From positions 1-64,000 of the forward strand of contig CBFFRP010000181.1 in the NCBI GenBank assembly GCA_965644295.1: a stretch of DNA of 64,000 nt. The letters run 5' to 3'. The notes beneath the pieces were generated by a model that had not been told where the DNA came from, searched no databases, and saw nothing but the letters and a program-made list of their open reading frames with translations. This document shows positions 1 to 10,160 of the stretch, in pieces. The first letter of the stretch is position 1, and each line of letters opens with the position of its first letter. This DNA comes from Paraphysomonas bandaiensis. Its lineage: Eukaryota; Chrysophyceae. The position numbers were made by a program, and so were the translations under genes.

Positions 1-2470
1 AAATGGGACACCGATCTATGAAATCTTGTATCACCTCTGTGGTTAACTTGTGACCTGGAAATACCTTACTCAGCTTTAACCATGTTCGTTTAACTCCATG
101 GTGACCTATCCGACCATTGTGTACTAAGTCGAACGCCTCTTTGGGTGAACTAGGTTTAATACCTTGAGCCGCTAGTTCATCTAAAGCTGCAAGTATCTCA
201 GCTGGGAACACTGAATAACAAGCTACATCGTCGGTTTCTGAACTCCATTCCCCTACTTGGTTAAGCTCAATAAGCTGATCATCTGGCAGTAAGTCCGTAT
301 TTTCAAACATGACTACTTCACCACATACGACACTTTCTTCTGGAAAACATTCCATACAAACCGACAATAACATAACATGAGCCACAGCCGATTCCTGATC
401 CTTACGAGATAACCAATCAGCAAATCTATTTAATTTTCCCTTGAAGTGAAGCAAGTCGAAATTGAAATTCTGTATAAACATCCGCATGCGTACTATTCTG
501 TCAACAACCGAAACTTCCATCCATTTAAGATTGGCGTGATCCGTCATGATCGTGAACTTTTTACCTCTCAAATAATACGACAAGGCATATACACAAAAGA
601 ATATTCCAAAACACTCCTTGTCAATAGTGGACCACTTCAATGTTGGTTCCGAAAATTTCTTCGACACCATTGCAATTACTTGATAGAATTCTTGACCATT
701 GGCATCAATGAAAATTTGTAACAACACACCTCCACATGCATAAAACGAAGCATCTGTCATCAAGATCCATCTTAAAGAGTAGTCAGGATGATACAGAGTA
801 AGAGATTTTAAAATCGCCTCTTTAAATCTACTAAATTCCTCCCTGTAATTTACTTTCCAACCATTCTCATTCCAGTCAAAATTCTTCTTCGTCATGTCAT
901 GTAACTTATGAGTAAGGTCACTATATAACGGAATAAAAGGTTTAAAATATATTGCCGCTCCCAGGAATCTCTGCATTTGTTTCGTCTTATTTTTCCCTTC
1001 TGGAAATTCAATTGCAGTTACTGATAATTTTCGGGCCTCAGTTAATTGGTAAGTGTTGTCCTTACAAAGATAGCCGAAAAATTCCACTGATGAATAGCCA
1101 AATTTGCTTTTCGACAATTTCAACACGACATTATAATAAGTACATTTTTTAATGACCTTCTTGAATTTCTCAATAGCATCCTGATAATCATACGCTAACA
1201 CCAGTAAGTTGTCAAATATCACTACCATCCACTCTGAGAATTCATTGAAAATATCAGACACTACATGCATCAAAACTCCACTTGCCGGAGAAACTCCCTC
1301 TGGCATAAACTTTGGTTCGAACTGGCCCCATGGAGTTTGAACTGACAACAGTGCTGAAACTGATTCATGAAGTCTAATACCATGGAAAGCATTACATATA
1401 TCTAAATCAATAAACACCTTATACCCAGCTGCTTTATGTAATTCTTTTATAACATCTGGTATGGGATAATGCGGACTTTCAATTTCTAAATTAACACGCC
1501 TGTAATCACCACATATTCGAATAAAAGGTTTCGTAGCCTTGGGTGCTACTACTATTGGTGATGCATAAGGACTCGTACTGGGACGATAAAAGTATCCACA
1601 CATCCTATTGAACTCCTCCTTAGTACGTTCATATAACATAGGTGGTATCCTTCTCATATTCTTTGGTTTAATTCTATCAGGAATAGTACTTTTCACCTTT
1701 AATTTTAACTCAGGAACATGCTGAATTCCAGTCCACTCTCTAGGAACAAAGACGTCAACTGCATCCTCTCTCAAAACTCTCAATATATCAGTTTGTTGAG
1801 CGAAATCAGGATGTACTTTTGATTCTAGTTCACTAAAATATTTCTCCCTAGCCTCATCCACTGACTGTTCCAAAAATGTCACTAAACTTCCAAAACTACA
1901 TGGTTCGGGAATCATATCATCTTCCTCTGACTGTTCTGGAATTGGATTTTCCCAAGGATCACACACTGGTCCTGACGACATATATCTCCTAAGTTCGTCA
2001 ATGTCTTCACCAATATTGGCAAGAATTTCTATCTCATTTAAATTAACTGATTGCTCCGCACTCAGTGATGCTTTCTTAATCATGTTCATAAATAACTCGG
2101 AAAAATGCTCACAGATTGCCGGTAATCCTATAATAATATCCTTTGCCAAACCGTCCAAAACATACAGTGAAAGTTGTGCTTTGTAGGTCTTACCCTCATC
2201 TTCAAAAGCAATTGTAACAGGAATATATCCTTTAAGTTCAATCTGATGTCCGTCTGCTACTTTAACCCTCAACTTTTTATGTACCATATCTTTTAACAAT
2301 TTGTCCCCACACTTCTTAACAAAATTTGATGAAATAAAATTATCCGAAGATGATCCGGAATCAAATAAAACCATTTCCACATTAATCTTATCACCACAAT
2401 TATTTATTATCATTCCTTGCCTATGTACAGCATTGCGAAATCTGCTGGAAGTATCATTGTAATCTCGCAT
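1..2470 (-). CDS. pol: Ty3/gypsy-type retrotransposon Pol polyprotein, 3' part outside window
   Basis: The frame is open from an ATG at 2470 leftwards to base 1 and leaves the window without a stop. In order it shows a retropepsin-like aspartic protease motif (FDSGSSSDN, about residue 33), a reverse transcriptase (FIDLDICNAF near residue 350, an IFDN box near residue 418), an RNase H (LMTDAS near residue 570, then the KWSTIDKECFGI block) and the start of an integrase HHCC zinc finger (HNGRIGHHG near residue 790). The order PR-RT-RH-INT is that of Ty3/gypsy LTR elements. The catalytic YxDD box reads IFDN, so the second Asp is Asn. This frame is the same as that of gag upstream, with only one UGA between them. 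The absence of other stops over 2.4 kb suggests a young copy. Confidence 0.93.
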   Translation of the reverse strand, partial: MRDYNDTSSRFRNAVHRQGMIINNCGDKINVEMVLFDSGSSSDNFISSNFVKKCGDKLLKDMVHKKLRVKVADGHQIELKGYIPVTIAFEDEGKTYKAQLSLYVLDGLAKDIIIGLPAICEHFSELFMNMIKKASLSAEQSVNLNEIEILANIGEDIDELRRYMSSGPVCDPWENPIPEQSEEDDMIPEPCSFGSLVTFLEQSVDEAREKYFSELESKVHPDFAQQTDILRVLREDAVDVFVPREWTGIQHVPELKLKVKSTIPDRIKPKNMRRIPPMLYERTKEEFNRMCGYFYRPSTSPYASPIVVAPKATKPFIRICGDYRRVNLEIESPHYPIPDVIKELHKAAGYKVFIDLDICNAFHGIRLHESVSALLSVQTPWGQFEPKFMPEGVSPASGVLMHVVSDIFNEFSEWMVVIFDNLLVLAYDYQDAIEKFKKVIKKCTYYNVVLKLSKSKFGYSSVEFFGYLCKDNTYQLTEARKLSVTAIEFPEGKNKTKQMQRFLGAAIYFKPFIPLYSDLTHKLHDMTKKNFDWNENGWKVNYREEFSRFKEAILKSLTLYHPDYSLRWILMTDASFYACGGVLLQIFIDANGQEFYQVIAMVSKKFSEPTLKWSTIDKECFGIFFCVYALSYYLRGKKFTIMTDHANLKWMEVSVVDRIVRMRMFIQNFNFDLLHFKGKLNRFADWLSRKDQESAVAHVMLLSVCMECFPEESVVCGEVVMFENTDLLPDDQLIELNQVGEWSSETDDVACYSVFPAEILAALDELAAQGIKPSSPKEAFDLVHNGRIGHHGVKRTWLKLSKVFPGHKLTTEVIQDFIDRCPI

Positions 2471-2491
2471 AGCCGCTATCAGTGATTGTGC

Positions 2492-4108
2492 TCAAAGGCC
2501 ATCCAAAGGATTGTCATCCCCTTGTTGATCCTCTTCAACATCAGGTTGATCTCTGGTAAGAATACGTACATCACCAGGACGCTTTCTATCCCCAGGATAT
2601 CTTTTCAATTGAGCTGGAGAATTACTATATCGACGTTGAGGTGGTGCATTAATACTTGGTTTGGGCATTACTGTTAACCCCACTCTTTCAGTCATCTTCT
2701 TAAGAGCTTCCGTCAAAACAGCTTTATCATGTGAAAATTTACATGACTTATCTTTGCACCCACCATCTTGCGTCAATTCTCTAAAACATGGGGAAGATTT
2801 CAATACCTTAGCCGCATACAAATCTTCTTCATGTTTCAGTACGTTTTGCTCCTCATCACTAACAGATTCTGAGTCAGAAACTTGTTGCTCAATTTGGTGT
2901 AGTCGCTTATCTACCGCAGACGATTTTGTTCGAAAATTAAAACGACTTCTGAATTGATTATATTTTAACGACAAATCCCTAGTAATCTTCAACTGCTTAA
3001 AGAATTCTTTCAGAAAAGCTTTTACTGAAGGGAAATTTTCCGACCTCATGAGTCTCTTAGTAGTATCTCTCATACACGCAGGAATAAGACTCATCCACTG
3101 TTCCAACGAACCACCTCTCTTAGTCGTTACTAAAGGTATACTCTCATCAAGTTTGTTCTTCTTAGCAGCCTCCTCTAAGAAATCATACCGCTGATTGAAC
3201 TTCGTTTCCAAAATACAAAGATCCTCATCAACTCGACGAAAATCCTCCAACTTGTCCATTGTTACTCTGTACGGCAAACACGATTCAAGCAACATCGAAT
3301 TAAAATCCATCATATCCAAAGGTCTGAACTGATACTTCGCTGCCTCAATAACTCGCGTTACACTTGCATCTATGCATTCCAAAGGTTCAGTATAATCATC
3401 AGGATATAATTCCATCAACGTAAACCTAATCATTTCCTTAGCCCTGCCTTCCAACAATGTAAACACAGAAGGAATTGGTCCATTGTCACGACATTTCTCA
3501 AACTCAGCAATTCGTTCCAAGAAAACCAAAAACCCATCTAAAGTAATTTCCGACAACCTTATCTCCAGGTATGAATCATCTTCTTTGGTCAACGTAACTT
3601 TAGCCTTCGGTTGACGATCAATTTCACGAAGTGCTTCCTGAATAGTCTGACGTTTAGGTCTGACCTGTGGTCGCTCCTCTTCACTCCTGAGAGCTTGAGT
3701 AGCATTCAATACACCCTCACGCACAGCATTCTCTATGCGCGTATGCAACAACTCAGGGTCAATATACTGCTGCTCACGTCGCTCAATAGTTGCAGCTACA
3801 GGCTGTTCACCATTCCCATGACCATCTAATTTAGACTCTTCAAACGGTATCTCCGAAAGCTGATCAACTTGTATAATTTCTGAATTAGCTCTCGATGACC
3901 TTCCAGATCTCCTCTGATTGATCTCCTCAAGACTCCGTTGAACATGCTCATTGAACGCCTGTTGCTGATGAAAACGCTGCTCTATATCACCAAAACGTTG
4001 TTCTATACCACCGAAACGCTGCTCCATATACTCACGTTGCTCACGCATATACTGCATCAAGTCTTCCAGAGTAAGCTCTGTCTTCGCATCTCCTTCTGCA
4101 GGCTCCAT
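2492..4108 (-). CDS. gag: Retrotransposon Gag-like protein with CCCH zinc finger
   Basis: This 538-aa ORF lies directly upstream of pol and in the same frame. The N-terminal 70 residues are Gln/Glu/Arg rich and include repeats of RFG.IEQRFG.IEQRF, likely a coiled coil. A central helical region (residues about 175-400) looks like a retrotransposon capsid. Towards the C-terminus there is a C-x9-C-x4-C-x3-H motif (CFRELTQDGG.. to ..CKFSH), the CCCH type, in place of the usual CCHC zinc knuckle of retroviral and Ty3 Gag. The ORF ends in UGA at 2492-2494, and the frame then stays open into pol. The role, packaging of element RNA into virus-like particles, is inferred from position and layout. Confidence 0.85.
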   Translation of the reverse strand: MEPAEGDAKTELTLEDLMQYMREQREYMEQRFGGIEQRFGDIEQRFHQQQAFNEHVQRSLEEINQRRSGRSSRANSEIIQVDQLSEIPFEESKLDGHGNGEQPVAATIERREQQYIDPELLHTRIENAVREGVLNATQALRSEEERPQVRPKRQTIQEALREIDRQPKAKVTLTKEDDSYLEIRLSEITLDGFLVFLERIAEFEKCRDNGPIPSVFTLLEGRAKEMIRFTLMELYPDDYTEPLECIDASVTRVIEAAKYQFRPLDMMDFNSMLLESCLPYRVTMDKLEDFRRVDEDLCILETKFNQRYDFLEEAAKKNKLDESIPLVTTKRGGSLEQWMSLIPACMRDTTKRLMRSENFPSVKAFLKEFFKQLKITRDLSLKYNQFRSRFNFRTKSSAVDKRLHQIEQQVSDSESVSDEEQNVLKHEEDLYAAKVLKSSPCFRELTQDGGCKDKSCKFSHDKAVLTEALKKMTERVGLTVMPKPSINAPPQRRYSNSPAQLKRYPGDRKRPGDVRILTRDQPDVEEDQQGDDNPLDGL

Positions 4109-4646
4109 GACTCTTAAAACAGTTCAAAGGGCTCAATAACACAATGAATGTATAATGTATTGTTCTTATCAACAGAGTAATATTACTGTAGTTGTTCTTA
4201 AGAACAACGTATGCTCACACAAAAACAACACTGATCTATAACGTTTTAAAAAAATTTTAAGTGCACGCCAGCGGGCTGCTACACTGTTGAACTCACCAGC
4301 GGATGATGCTCCTCAACTCAGACGCAAACCGCGAAAGAATTTAAATAAATCGTTATTTAAAACGTTATATAGAAAAGTGAGTAACACTGCTATACAACTC
4401 TACAGTAACACACACATACAACATCATGTTCAGCATTTCACTTCAGCACACAACACACCAGATCAGAAGTATTTTATCCGGTACGTATGTACAGCTTCAA
4501 CACTCCGTGTATACACTGAAAGAGTAGAAACTGAATATGTAACTGAAAACTGAAAATACAAAAACACTCTGTACGTGTTAGAGAGTACAACAGAAGAGTA
4601 ACATATAATACTACTACCAACGCAGAAAATAACCAGTACTGCGTTA
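4109..4646 (-). repeat. Putative 5' LTR and leader of the gypsy element
   Basis: This non-coding stretch lies between the gag start and the LINE. On the minus strand it could be an LTR from TGTGTAACG (4646) to TTCAACA (about 4283), roughly 360 bp. A perfect palindrome TTGTTCTTAAGAACAA lies in the leader (4191-4206). No convincing tRNA primer-binding site was recognised after the proposed LTR end, so the LTR limits are a guess. Confidence 0.35.
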
Positions 4647-7600
4647 CACACCCTTGATAACATGGCCAAGGACAAAGCACCCGGACCGTCCATGGTCACC
4701 ACAAACATGATAAAAAGTTGGACCCCACAAGTCAAAATAGAAGTACTCGGTCTCCTACAAACGCTCTGGACTCACCGACACATCCCACACTGGTGGAAAG
4801 ACAGTCATGACCCCACTACTCAAGAAACCGGGAAACACCTCCCTCAAAAACCTGAGACCGATCAGTTTGCTAGAGGTTCTCCGCAAATTGATGTCACGCA
4901 TCATTACCCACCGACTCCTCCAAATCTGGGAAGACGACGCTGTCCTACACCCGGCGCAACACGGTTACAGGTGGAGACATGGAACAGACACTGCCATCCT
5001 TCGTGTACTAGCGGCCACCGAACTGGCCAAGCTCACAGGACACGCGAAAATATGCACCCTTTGGGACTTCCAAAAAGCTTTCGACTCCATTGCACCTAAC
5101 CTCCTCAAACTCGCGTGGGCGAGACTTGGGGTTCCAGAAGACACGATCAAATGGCTCAGCGAACTAGACTGCGAGGGGCGCACCTACATCTGGACACCGC
5201 ACATGGCTGACCACATCGATCCCAAAACCCTAGAGGAATTAAGTCAATCCGACGGTTCCTTCCTCCGGAACCCCGACATGGGCTTCTCCGCCAACAGAGG
5301 CGTTACACAGGGCGGAACAGAGTCCACAGTCGCATGGATCGTCATCTTCGACATGATCCTCTGCTGGTCTGACCTTAAGGACGACAGTCAGGACAAAGCG
5401 TACGCGGACGACCTCTCCCAAATAACCAACTCCATTGCCACCGCGCAGACGAAGGCAGACAGACTCTCATCCTTCTGTGCATTCACAGGAATGCAGCTCG
5501 CCATAGCCAAAACGGAATGCATTGCAATAGGCTCTCCCTTTGAAGTTGAGGCCATGCTAGCCACAAAGCCCACCATAACCATTAGAGACTGGAACTGGAA
5601 CCCGCACACCATCCCCATTAGAGCCACCACAGTCCCCACCAAATACCTCGGAGTCCTACTCCCGTTCTCCTCGAAGGACACCGACTCGCACGCCTGGTGT
5701 GTCGACTACGTCACCACCTCCGCAACACATCTTCGCTATAAATGTGCATCCCCAGACTGTAAACTGTTAGTGCTTAACACACAAGTACTCCCGACACTAC
5801 TCTACAAAGCCACCAAAGCCTCCTGGACGTACGACAGATACCTGGACATAGACAAACTCCTTGCACAAGCAGCCAGGAAAGTCCTCCGGCTACCCCCGGG
5901 ATACCCCACAGCCCTCATCTATCTGCCCACGAAATACAAAGGACTTGGCTTGCGTAAGTTTTCCACCTGTGCCCAGACCCAAAAGTGGCACACAATCCAA
6001 AGGGCCATCACCCTGGGAGGGGAACCCAAGCGAGCCGCCATATCCATCTTACAACGTCACGATCACAATCGCCCAGACATCGACCTGTACATCACTAGCC
6101 TGGTCCAATGGGGACAACAGCTCGGAATTCGACTGCAGCCCCCATCCCCGGCCACGCCCCAATTCCGAGAAACCATCGACAAGGTCCAATCCCAACTCCA
6201 ACTGCACAACAATCATCCACACGACTTTCAAGCCATCTTCACTGATGGTTCCTTCACTCGCACAAACCTCTCTCCTGCCCATCTCCTAGGTGACTCTCAC
6301 GTGCAGCCCGCAACGCACAACGGGGGGGCAGCAATTGTCTGGCTCCCACCCAAAACCAACTGGAGCACAGGAATAACCAAAATCCTACGACTTACAGCCC
6401 CCGAGCATACCTTACCCGGGATAACCCCATACACCTACGAGACCCTGGCAATGTCAGCAGCCCTCACGTTCTCGAAACTCGTATCCCCCACCGTACCTAT
6501 GTGCACCGATTGCCAAGCAGTCCAAACACGAACCACGGAAGCTCTCTCTCGTCGGCGGCGGGCCCTCGGCACAAAGCCCCAGGGCATCTTTTACGAATGC
6601 CTCACCACAGGAAATCACCGACAGCGACCAATCCGATGGGTCCGCTCCCACCCAGAACGCCGAACACAAGATAGGAACAACTGGACCTACAACGACTATG
6701 GCATCTACATAGCTGACGCTGCCGCCAGTGGAGAGTGGTCGGTGATCGACAAAATACTAGGCGGCACAAACTACAGCGTGGTCACGACTGAGATCACACA
6801 CCTCATCGACGAATTCCTCACTGCCGGCCAATGGCAATGGAGAAGATACGATAAATTCCTCCACACTGACTGTGGACCCATGCTAGGGGATGTCACCGAA
6901 CTCCAACATCAATGGGACCTCCACCAATACATCCTCACGCGTGACGGCACGTACCCCGCAAGCGCAAGCCGGGACTCGCAGTACTGGACACGCAGCGGCA
7001 CCAGGCTCCCACACAAACTTCACCCTCTCAAGCCCAATAATTCGTCCAACTGCTATGTCCCATTCCACGACCGCATCCGTGAAACGGCATATGTCTGGGA
7101 CAAATCATACGCGATGGGCAGAAACAGGGCCAAGGGCAAACATGGAGACGAACTTACAACAGCAGCCAAATGCACAGACTGTGACCACAACCTGGACAAC
7201 ATGGCGCATATGCTCCTCCACTGTCCACACCCTGAGATCGCCCAACTACGTGAACATGCCTTCCACACACAGCAAACCCAGCTTACAAAACTCCACGGGC
7301 AACTGCAACCCATCCCCTGGCTACACACCGCTCTACAAAGACTGGCGAGGGCTGCCTGGGATCCCACCACACCCCAGGTTGAGAGATACTGGACCGGACA
7401 ACTAACAGCCTCGCAACTGGCAAATGCCTTCGGACACAACATCTCCACCACGTTACATGACCACCAGTTCCATAAACTCGAGAAATCCGTCACCAAAGTC
7501 CTGCTCCCCCTCTACAATGGAGGAATAAACATGCTCAAAAACAGAGGATGCCGATTTCACAGTAACGATGCGACAACAATGACATCAACCTCGACTCATG

Positions 7601-7777
7601 CCAGCTCACAACCACATCACACACACCCTACCACCAACCCGACGATCCTCCAGCTACTTAAAGCAACATCCACCCCCAGAGCCGTGCCCCACACGAGACC
7701 CCGCCCTCAACGCAGGCCTGCCAACCCGATCCGGAGGCAGACAACACTCATTTCCGACAGAACCGTAACTACAACTA

Positions 7778-7805
7778 CAGTTCGTTCACTCATAACTAAC
7801 TGCTC
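7778..7805 (+). repeat. Left terminal inverted repeat of the Tc1/mariner element
   Basis: This 28-bp sequence begins CAGTTCGTTCAC. It is the perfect reverse complement of 9856-9883 and is preceded by TA at 7776-7777. Confidence 0.96.
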
Positions 7806-7853
7806 AAAAAACGGTCGACAGTTACGTTTTTTTCAGTTATTGAGTTTGATAAT

Positions 7854-9662
7854 ATGAATAGAGAGAAAAGAGAATTACGTGCAAGGCGATGTCCAGTAGG
7901 GATAGAGGAAGAAGTAGTCCAAGAAGACCCTGAGGTGGTGGAGGAAAAAGCAGAAGTTCAGTGTGACTTCAGAGACAGGGCTGTTGCCATTCGGGAGGAG
8001 CTATGTCGACCTCAGGGCCAATTGGCATCATTCGATGATGTTGTTAATGTCTTACGCATCTATTCTAATGTTATTATGAAGAAGAGAGCAAGCAATCACA
8101 CCGCAGCCATTAAATTTACTGCTGACGCATTACAGATGGGCGACACGACTGTTAGACATATCATTCAGGAGTATGACACAAATGGTCAAGAAGTGTACTG
8201 TACCCCGTGCAGTATAGCACCAACTCGAGGTACAGGCAGCAAGGCCTATGTTTATGAGCACATGAAAATTCAGAAAGAGATGCTTATTTCATGTCATGAC
8301 TACATTATGAATGAATTGCGGGATGGTGTAAGGCATACATATGCGGACCTGCATCGGTATCTCGAGAACCAATTTGACATCAAAGTGTCATACACCGCTT
8401 TACGAAAACGAAAGTGTTTTGACTTTGATTATGTTAATGGTGTCATTCCGTATAACACTACTTCAGTAAAAATAACACTGCAAATCCGACGATTTATGCT
8501 GTTGTATAGTGGTACGTTATTGTTGAAGAAATTATGTTATTTTATATATACAAAAACCGATGATGATGTATGTGCTGTGATACCGTAACATTTATTACTT
8601 GTTATGGTGTGTATTAACATTAGCGTCTCTACAGATGCAATTAAAAAGGAAAAACAAGGGAGTGCCTGCATTGCATACATGGATGAGACATGGGTGTGGA
8701 GATATCATAGCAGGAAGACTGGCATATGACCCAAAGGAGTGACACGGCAAGGAACAAAGTCGTCTAAGGGAGATTGTTTGATAATTGTCGATGCAATTAC
8801 TTCTGATGGTGCAATTCGTTGGCAATTAGAGAATGAAAAAGGTAAATTATGGTCGACGTTGTGGTCCTTCCTCTATACAAAATCAGGAGACTACCACACT
8901 GCCATGAATTTCGAGTCGTTTCAGAAATGGATTAACTGTTGTTTTGTTCCAACATGGAAGAGAAAGTATCCTGGTACCCCTTGCATACTAGTATTGGACA
9001 ATGCCCCCTACCATATGGGAGGCATGATTAACCCACATCGTCTCAGCAAGAGTGAGTGTACGCTGCATTTGCGCAAGTGTCTGCCTAGGGGGTCCCGTAT
9101 TACTGTCAACAGGAATGGCACGCTGCTTCAGTTTGAAGTGCCTAGGCATGGAGGGTTTCCAAATTCTCCAGCAGGTCCATCTCTCAGGGAGCTTCAAGAG
9201 GCTGTTCACGACATTCTAGCTGATTACAAGCCTCGCGACTTGCTGACTTGGGTAGAATGTCGCTTTGCAGAGCTTGGTTGGGAGGTGATATTTACCCCAC
9301 CTTACATGTGTAATTTCCAACCGATAGAACTCTACTGGGCAAACATCAAAAATAGCATTGGACGAAGGTACTTTTCTGGTAGAGACATGAAGTGGATACA
9401 AGACTTCTTCAAAGAGCATTCTGTAACCATTAAGTGTGATTCTTTGGTTAGACATGCGCATGATTGTATGAATATCTGGCTCAGACAGGATAATTTGTTG
9501 GGTGGTGTGTATGACAATGTAACTGTACCTGACGATGACATTAGAGAGAATATACTAGCAAATAACCCTAAGTTTATGTCTGAAAAAGAAATGGAAGATA
9601 TACAGAACCCATCTGAGGTGGCTGTACACTTCACTATTCACAGGAATGGTGATATGGATTAG
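7854..9662 (+). pseudogene. Tc1/mariner-superfamily transposase with one intron and one in-frame TGA
   Basis: Exon 1 (7854-8511) encodes an acidic/basic N-terminus and a helix-turn-helix-like region. The next segment resumes in phase at 8635, giving an intron 8512-8634 (GTACGT..CTACAG, 123 nt). The DDE triad is visible: first Asp in YMDETWVW (about 8676), second Asp in LVLDNAPYH (about 8994), and Glu in QPIELYWANIK (about 9322). The second D to E spacing is over 100 residues. A single in-frame TGA at 8727-8729 lies between the first and second Asp, just before PKGVTRQG. Otherwise the frame runs to TAG at 9660-9662. The copy is almost intact but probably dead unless the stop is suppressed. Confidence 0.88.
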
Positions 9663-9855
9663 GGCCATATTTTGTAAGTGTAAAAATCATGAATTTTGTA
9701 CTGTTCACTTTCACTTATCTTAACGGTATAGTAAAACGGCTAGTAGGTAGAAGCTAAAACTATGTCCCATATATCTTTGTGACATAAGCTTTCAGTGCAT
9801 ATGCTTACTTTTTAAGACCTATGTCTAGTTCTAGAAATATATTTGCTGATATTAG

Positions 9856-9883
9856 GAGCAGTTAGTTATGAGTGAACGAACTG
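9856..9883 (-). repeat. Right terminal inverted repeat of the Tc1/mariner element
   Basis: This is the perfect reverse complement of 7778-7805. It is followed by the second TA copy at 9884-9885. Confidence 0.96.
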
Positions 9884-10160
9884 TAGTACTCCCAAAACCC
9901 CCGCAGACACACATCCACAGCATGGCGCATCACCCCCCACACCTCGACTCGCATGCGGAAATGGACCACCAGACACACTACCCAAAGGACGACCACCAGA
10001 CTAAACTTAAAACAAGGGATGGTTGCACCAAGGTGCTTGCAGCAATGCACAAGCAGTCCCGAGATAACTGAGCATTTCTTTTCTGTGTCACAATTAGTCT
10101 AAAGAAATAGATAGATAAATGCAACAAGTTTTCTCATGTAATAATCCGATCTAATTATAT

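Larger units (their letters stand above)
1..4646 (-). mobile_element. Ty3/gypsy-type LTR retrotransposon, truncated by the window edge
   Basis: The element consists of leader, gag and pol on the minus strand and runs off the left edge. Its right boundary is inferred: the LINE reading frame begins just right of 4656, and the segment between gag and that point has no coding features. The right end may be a 5' LTR starting TGTGTAACGC (minus strand, from 4646). The other LTR and any target-site duplication lie outside the window, so insertion into the LINE is likely but not proven. Confidence 0.8.
7778..9883 (+). mobile_element. Complete Tc1/mariner (IS630-type) DNA transposon inserted in the LINE
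   Basis: The two ends are exact 28-bp inverted repeats (7778-7805 and 9856-9883), each beginning CAGTTCGTTCAC read inwards. They are flanked by the TA dinucleotide (7776-7777 and 9884-9885), the target-site duplication typical of this superfamily. The 2106-bp element carries one transposase gene. The flanking LINE reading frame is restored when the element and one TA are removed, which proves insertion into a pre-existing LINE. Confidence 0.96.
4662..10004 (+). pseudogene. LINE ORF: reverse transcriptase, RNase H, Cys/His motif (frameshifted and split)
   Basis: The frame opens at 4662 and reads the RT-0/1 region to ..HWWKDS. It shifts by one base near 4797-4806 and continues open from 4807 for over 1000 codons. 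Recognisable parts are the RT (LRPISLLEVLRK, DFQKAFDS, NRGVTQGG, catalytic YADD at about 5402-5413), an RNase H (IFTDGSFTRT at about 6237, CTDCQAV, and SHPERR), and a late Cys/His motif (CTDC..HMLLHC, about 7174-7225) of the type seen near the C-terminus of R2/I-like LINEs. The ORF is cut at 7777 by a transposon. Reading from 7777 straight to 9886 keeps the frame through a Pro-rich tail to TAA at 10002-10004. The N-terminal frameshift and 5' truncation make this copy inactive. Confidence 0.9.
4656..10060 (+). mobile_element. 5'-truncated LINE (non-LTR retrotransposon) interrupted by a DNA transposon
   Basis: Coding begins abruptly inside the RT domain (KAPGPSMV at about 4675), so the endonuclease and 5' part are missing or lie beyond the gypsy element. 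The coding region is cut at 7777 by the Tc1/mariner element 7778-9883 and resumes at 9886. A non-coding tail follows the stop at 10004. Part of that tail (about 10018-10055) resembles the GTTGCACC..GGTGCTTGC tail block of the dispersed repeat family found elsewhere in the window, as when a short element shares the 3' end of a LINE. Confidence 0.85.

Noticed and set aside
4287-4735. Small ORFs on both strands between gag and the LINE
   Set aside because: They are short, overlap each other on opposite strands, and fall in the presumed LTR/leader.
8727-8729. UGA reassigned as a sense codon in this organism
   Set aside because: All host exons reconstructed here are free of in-frame TGA, and every Trp I inspected is TGG. 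The two in-frame UGAs are confined to mobile elements and are better explained by readthrough or mutation.
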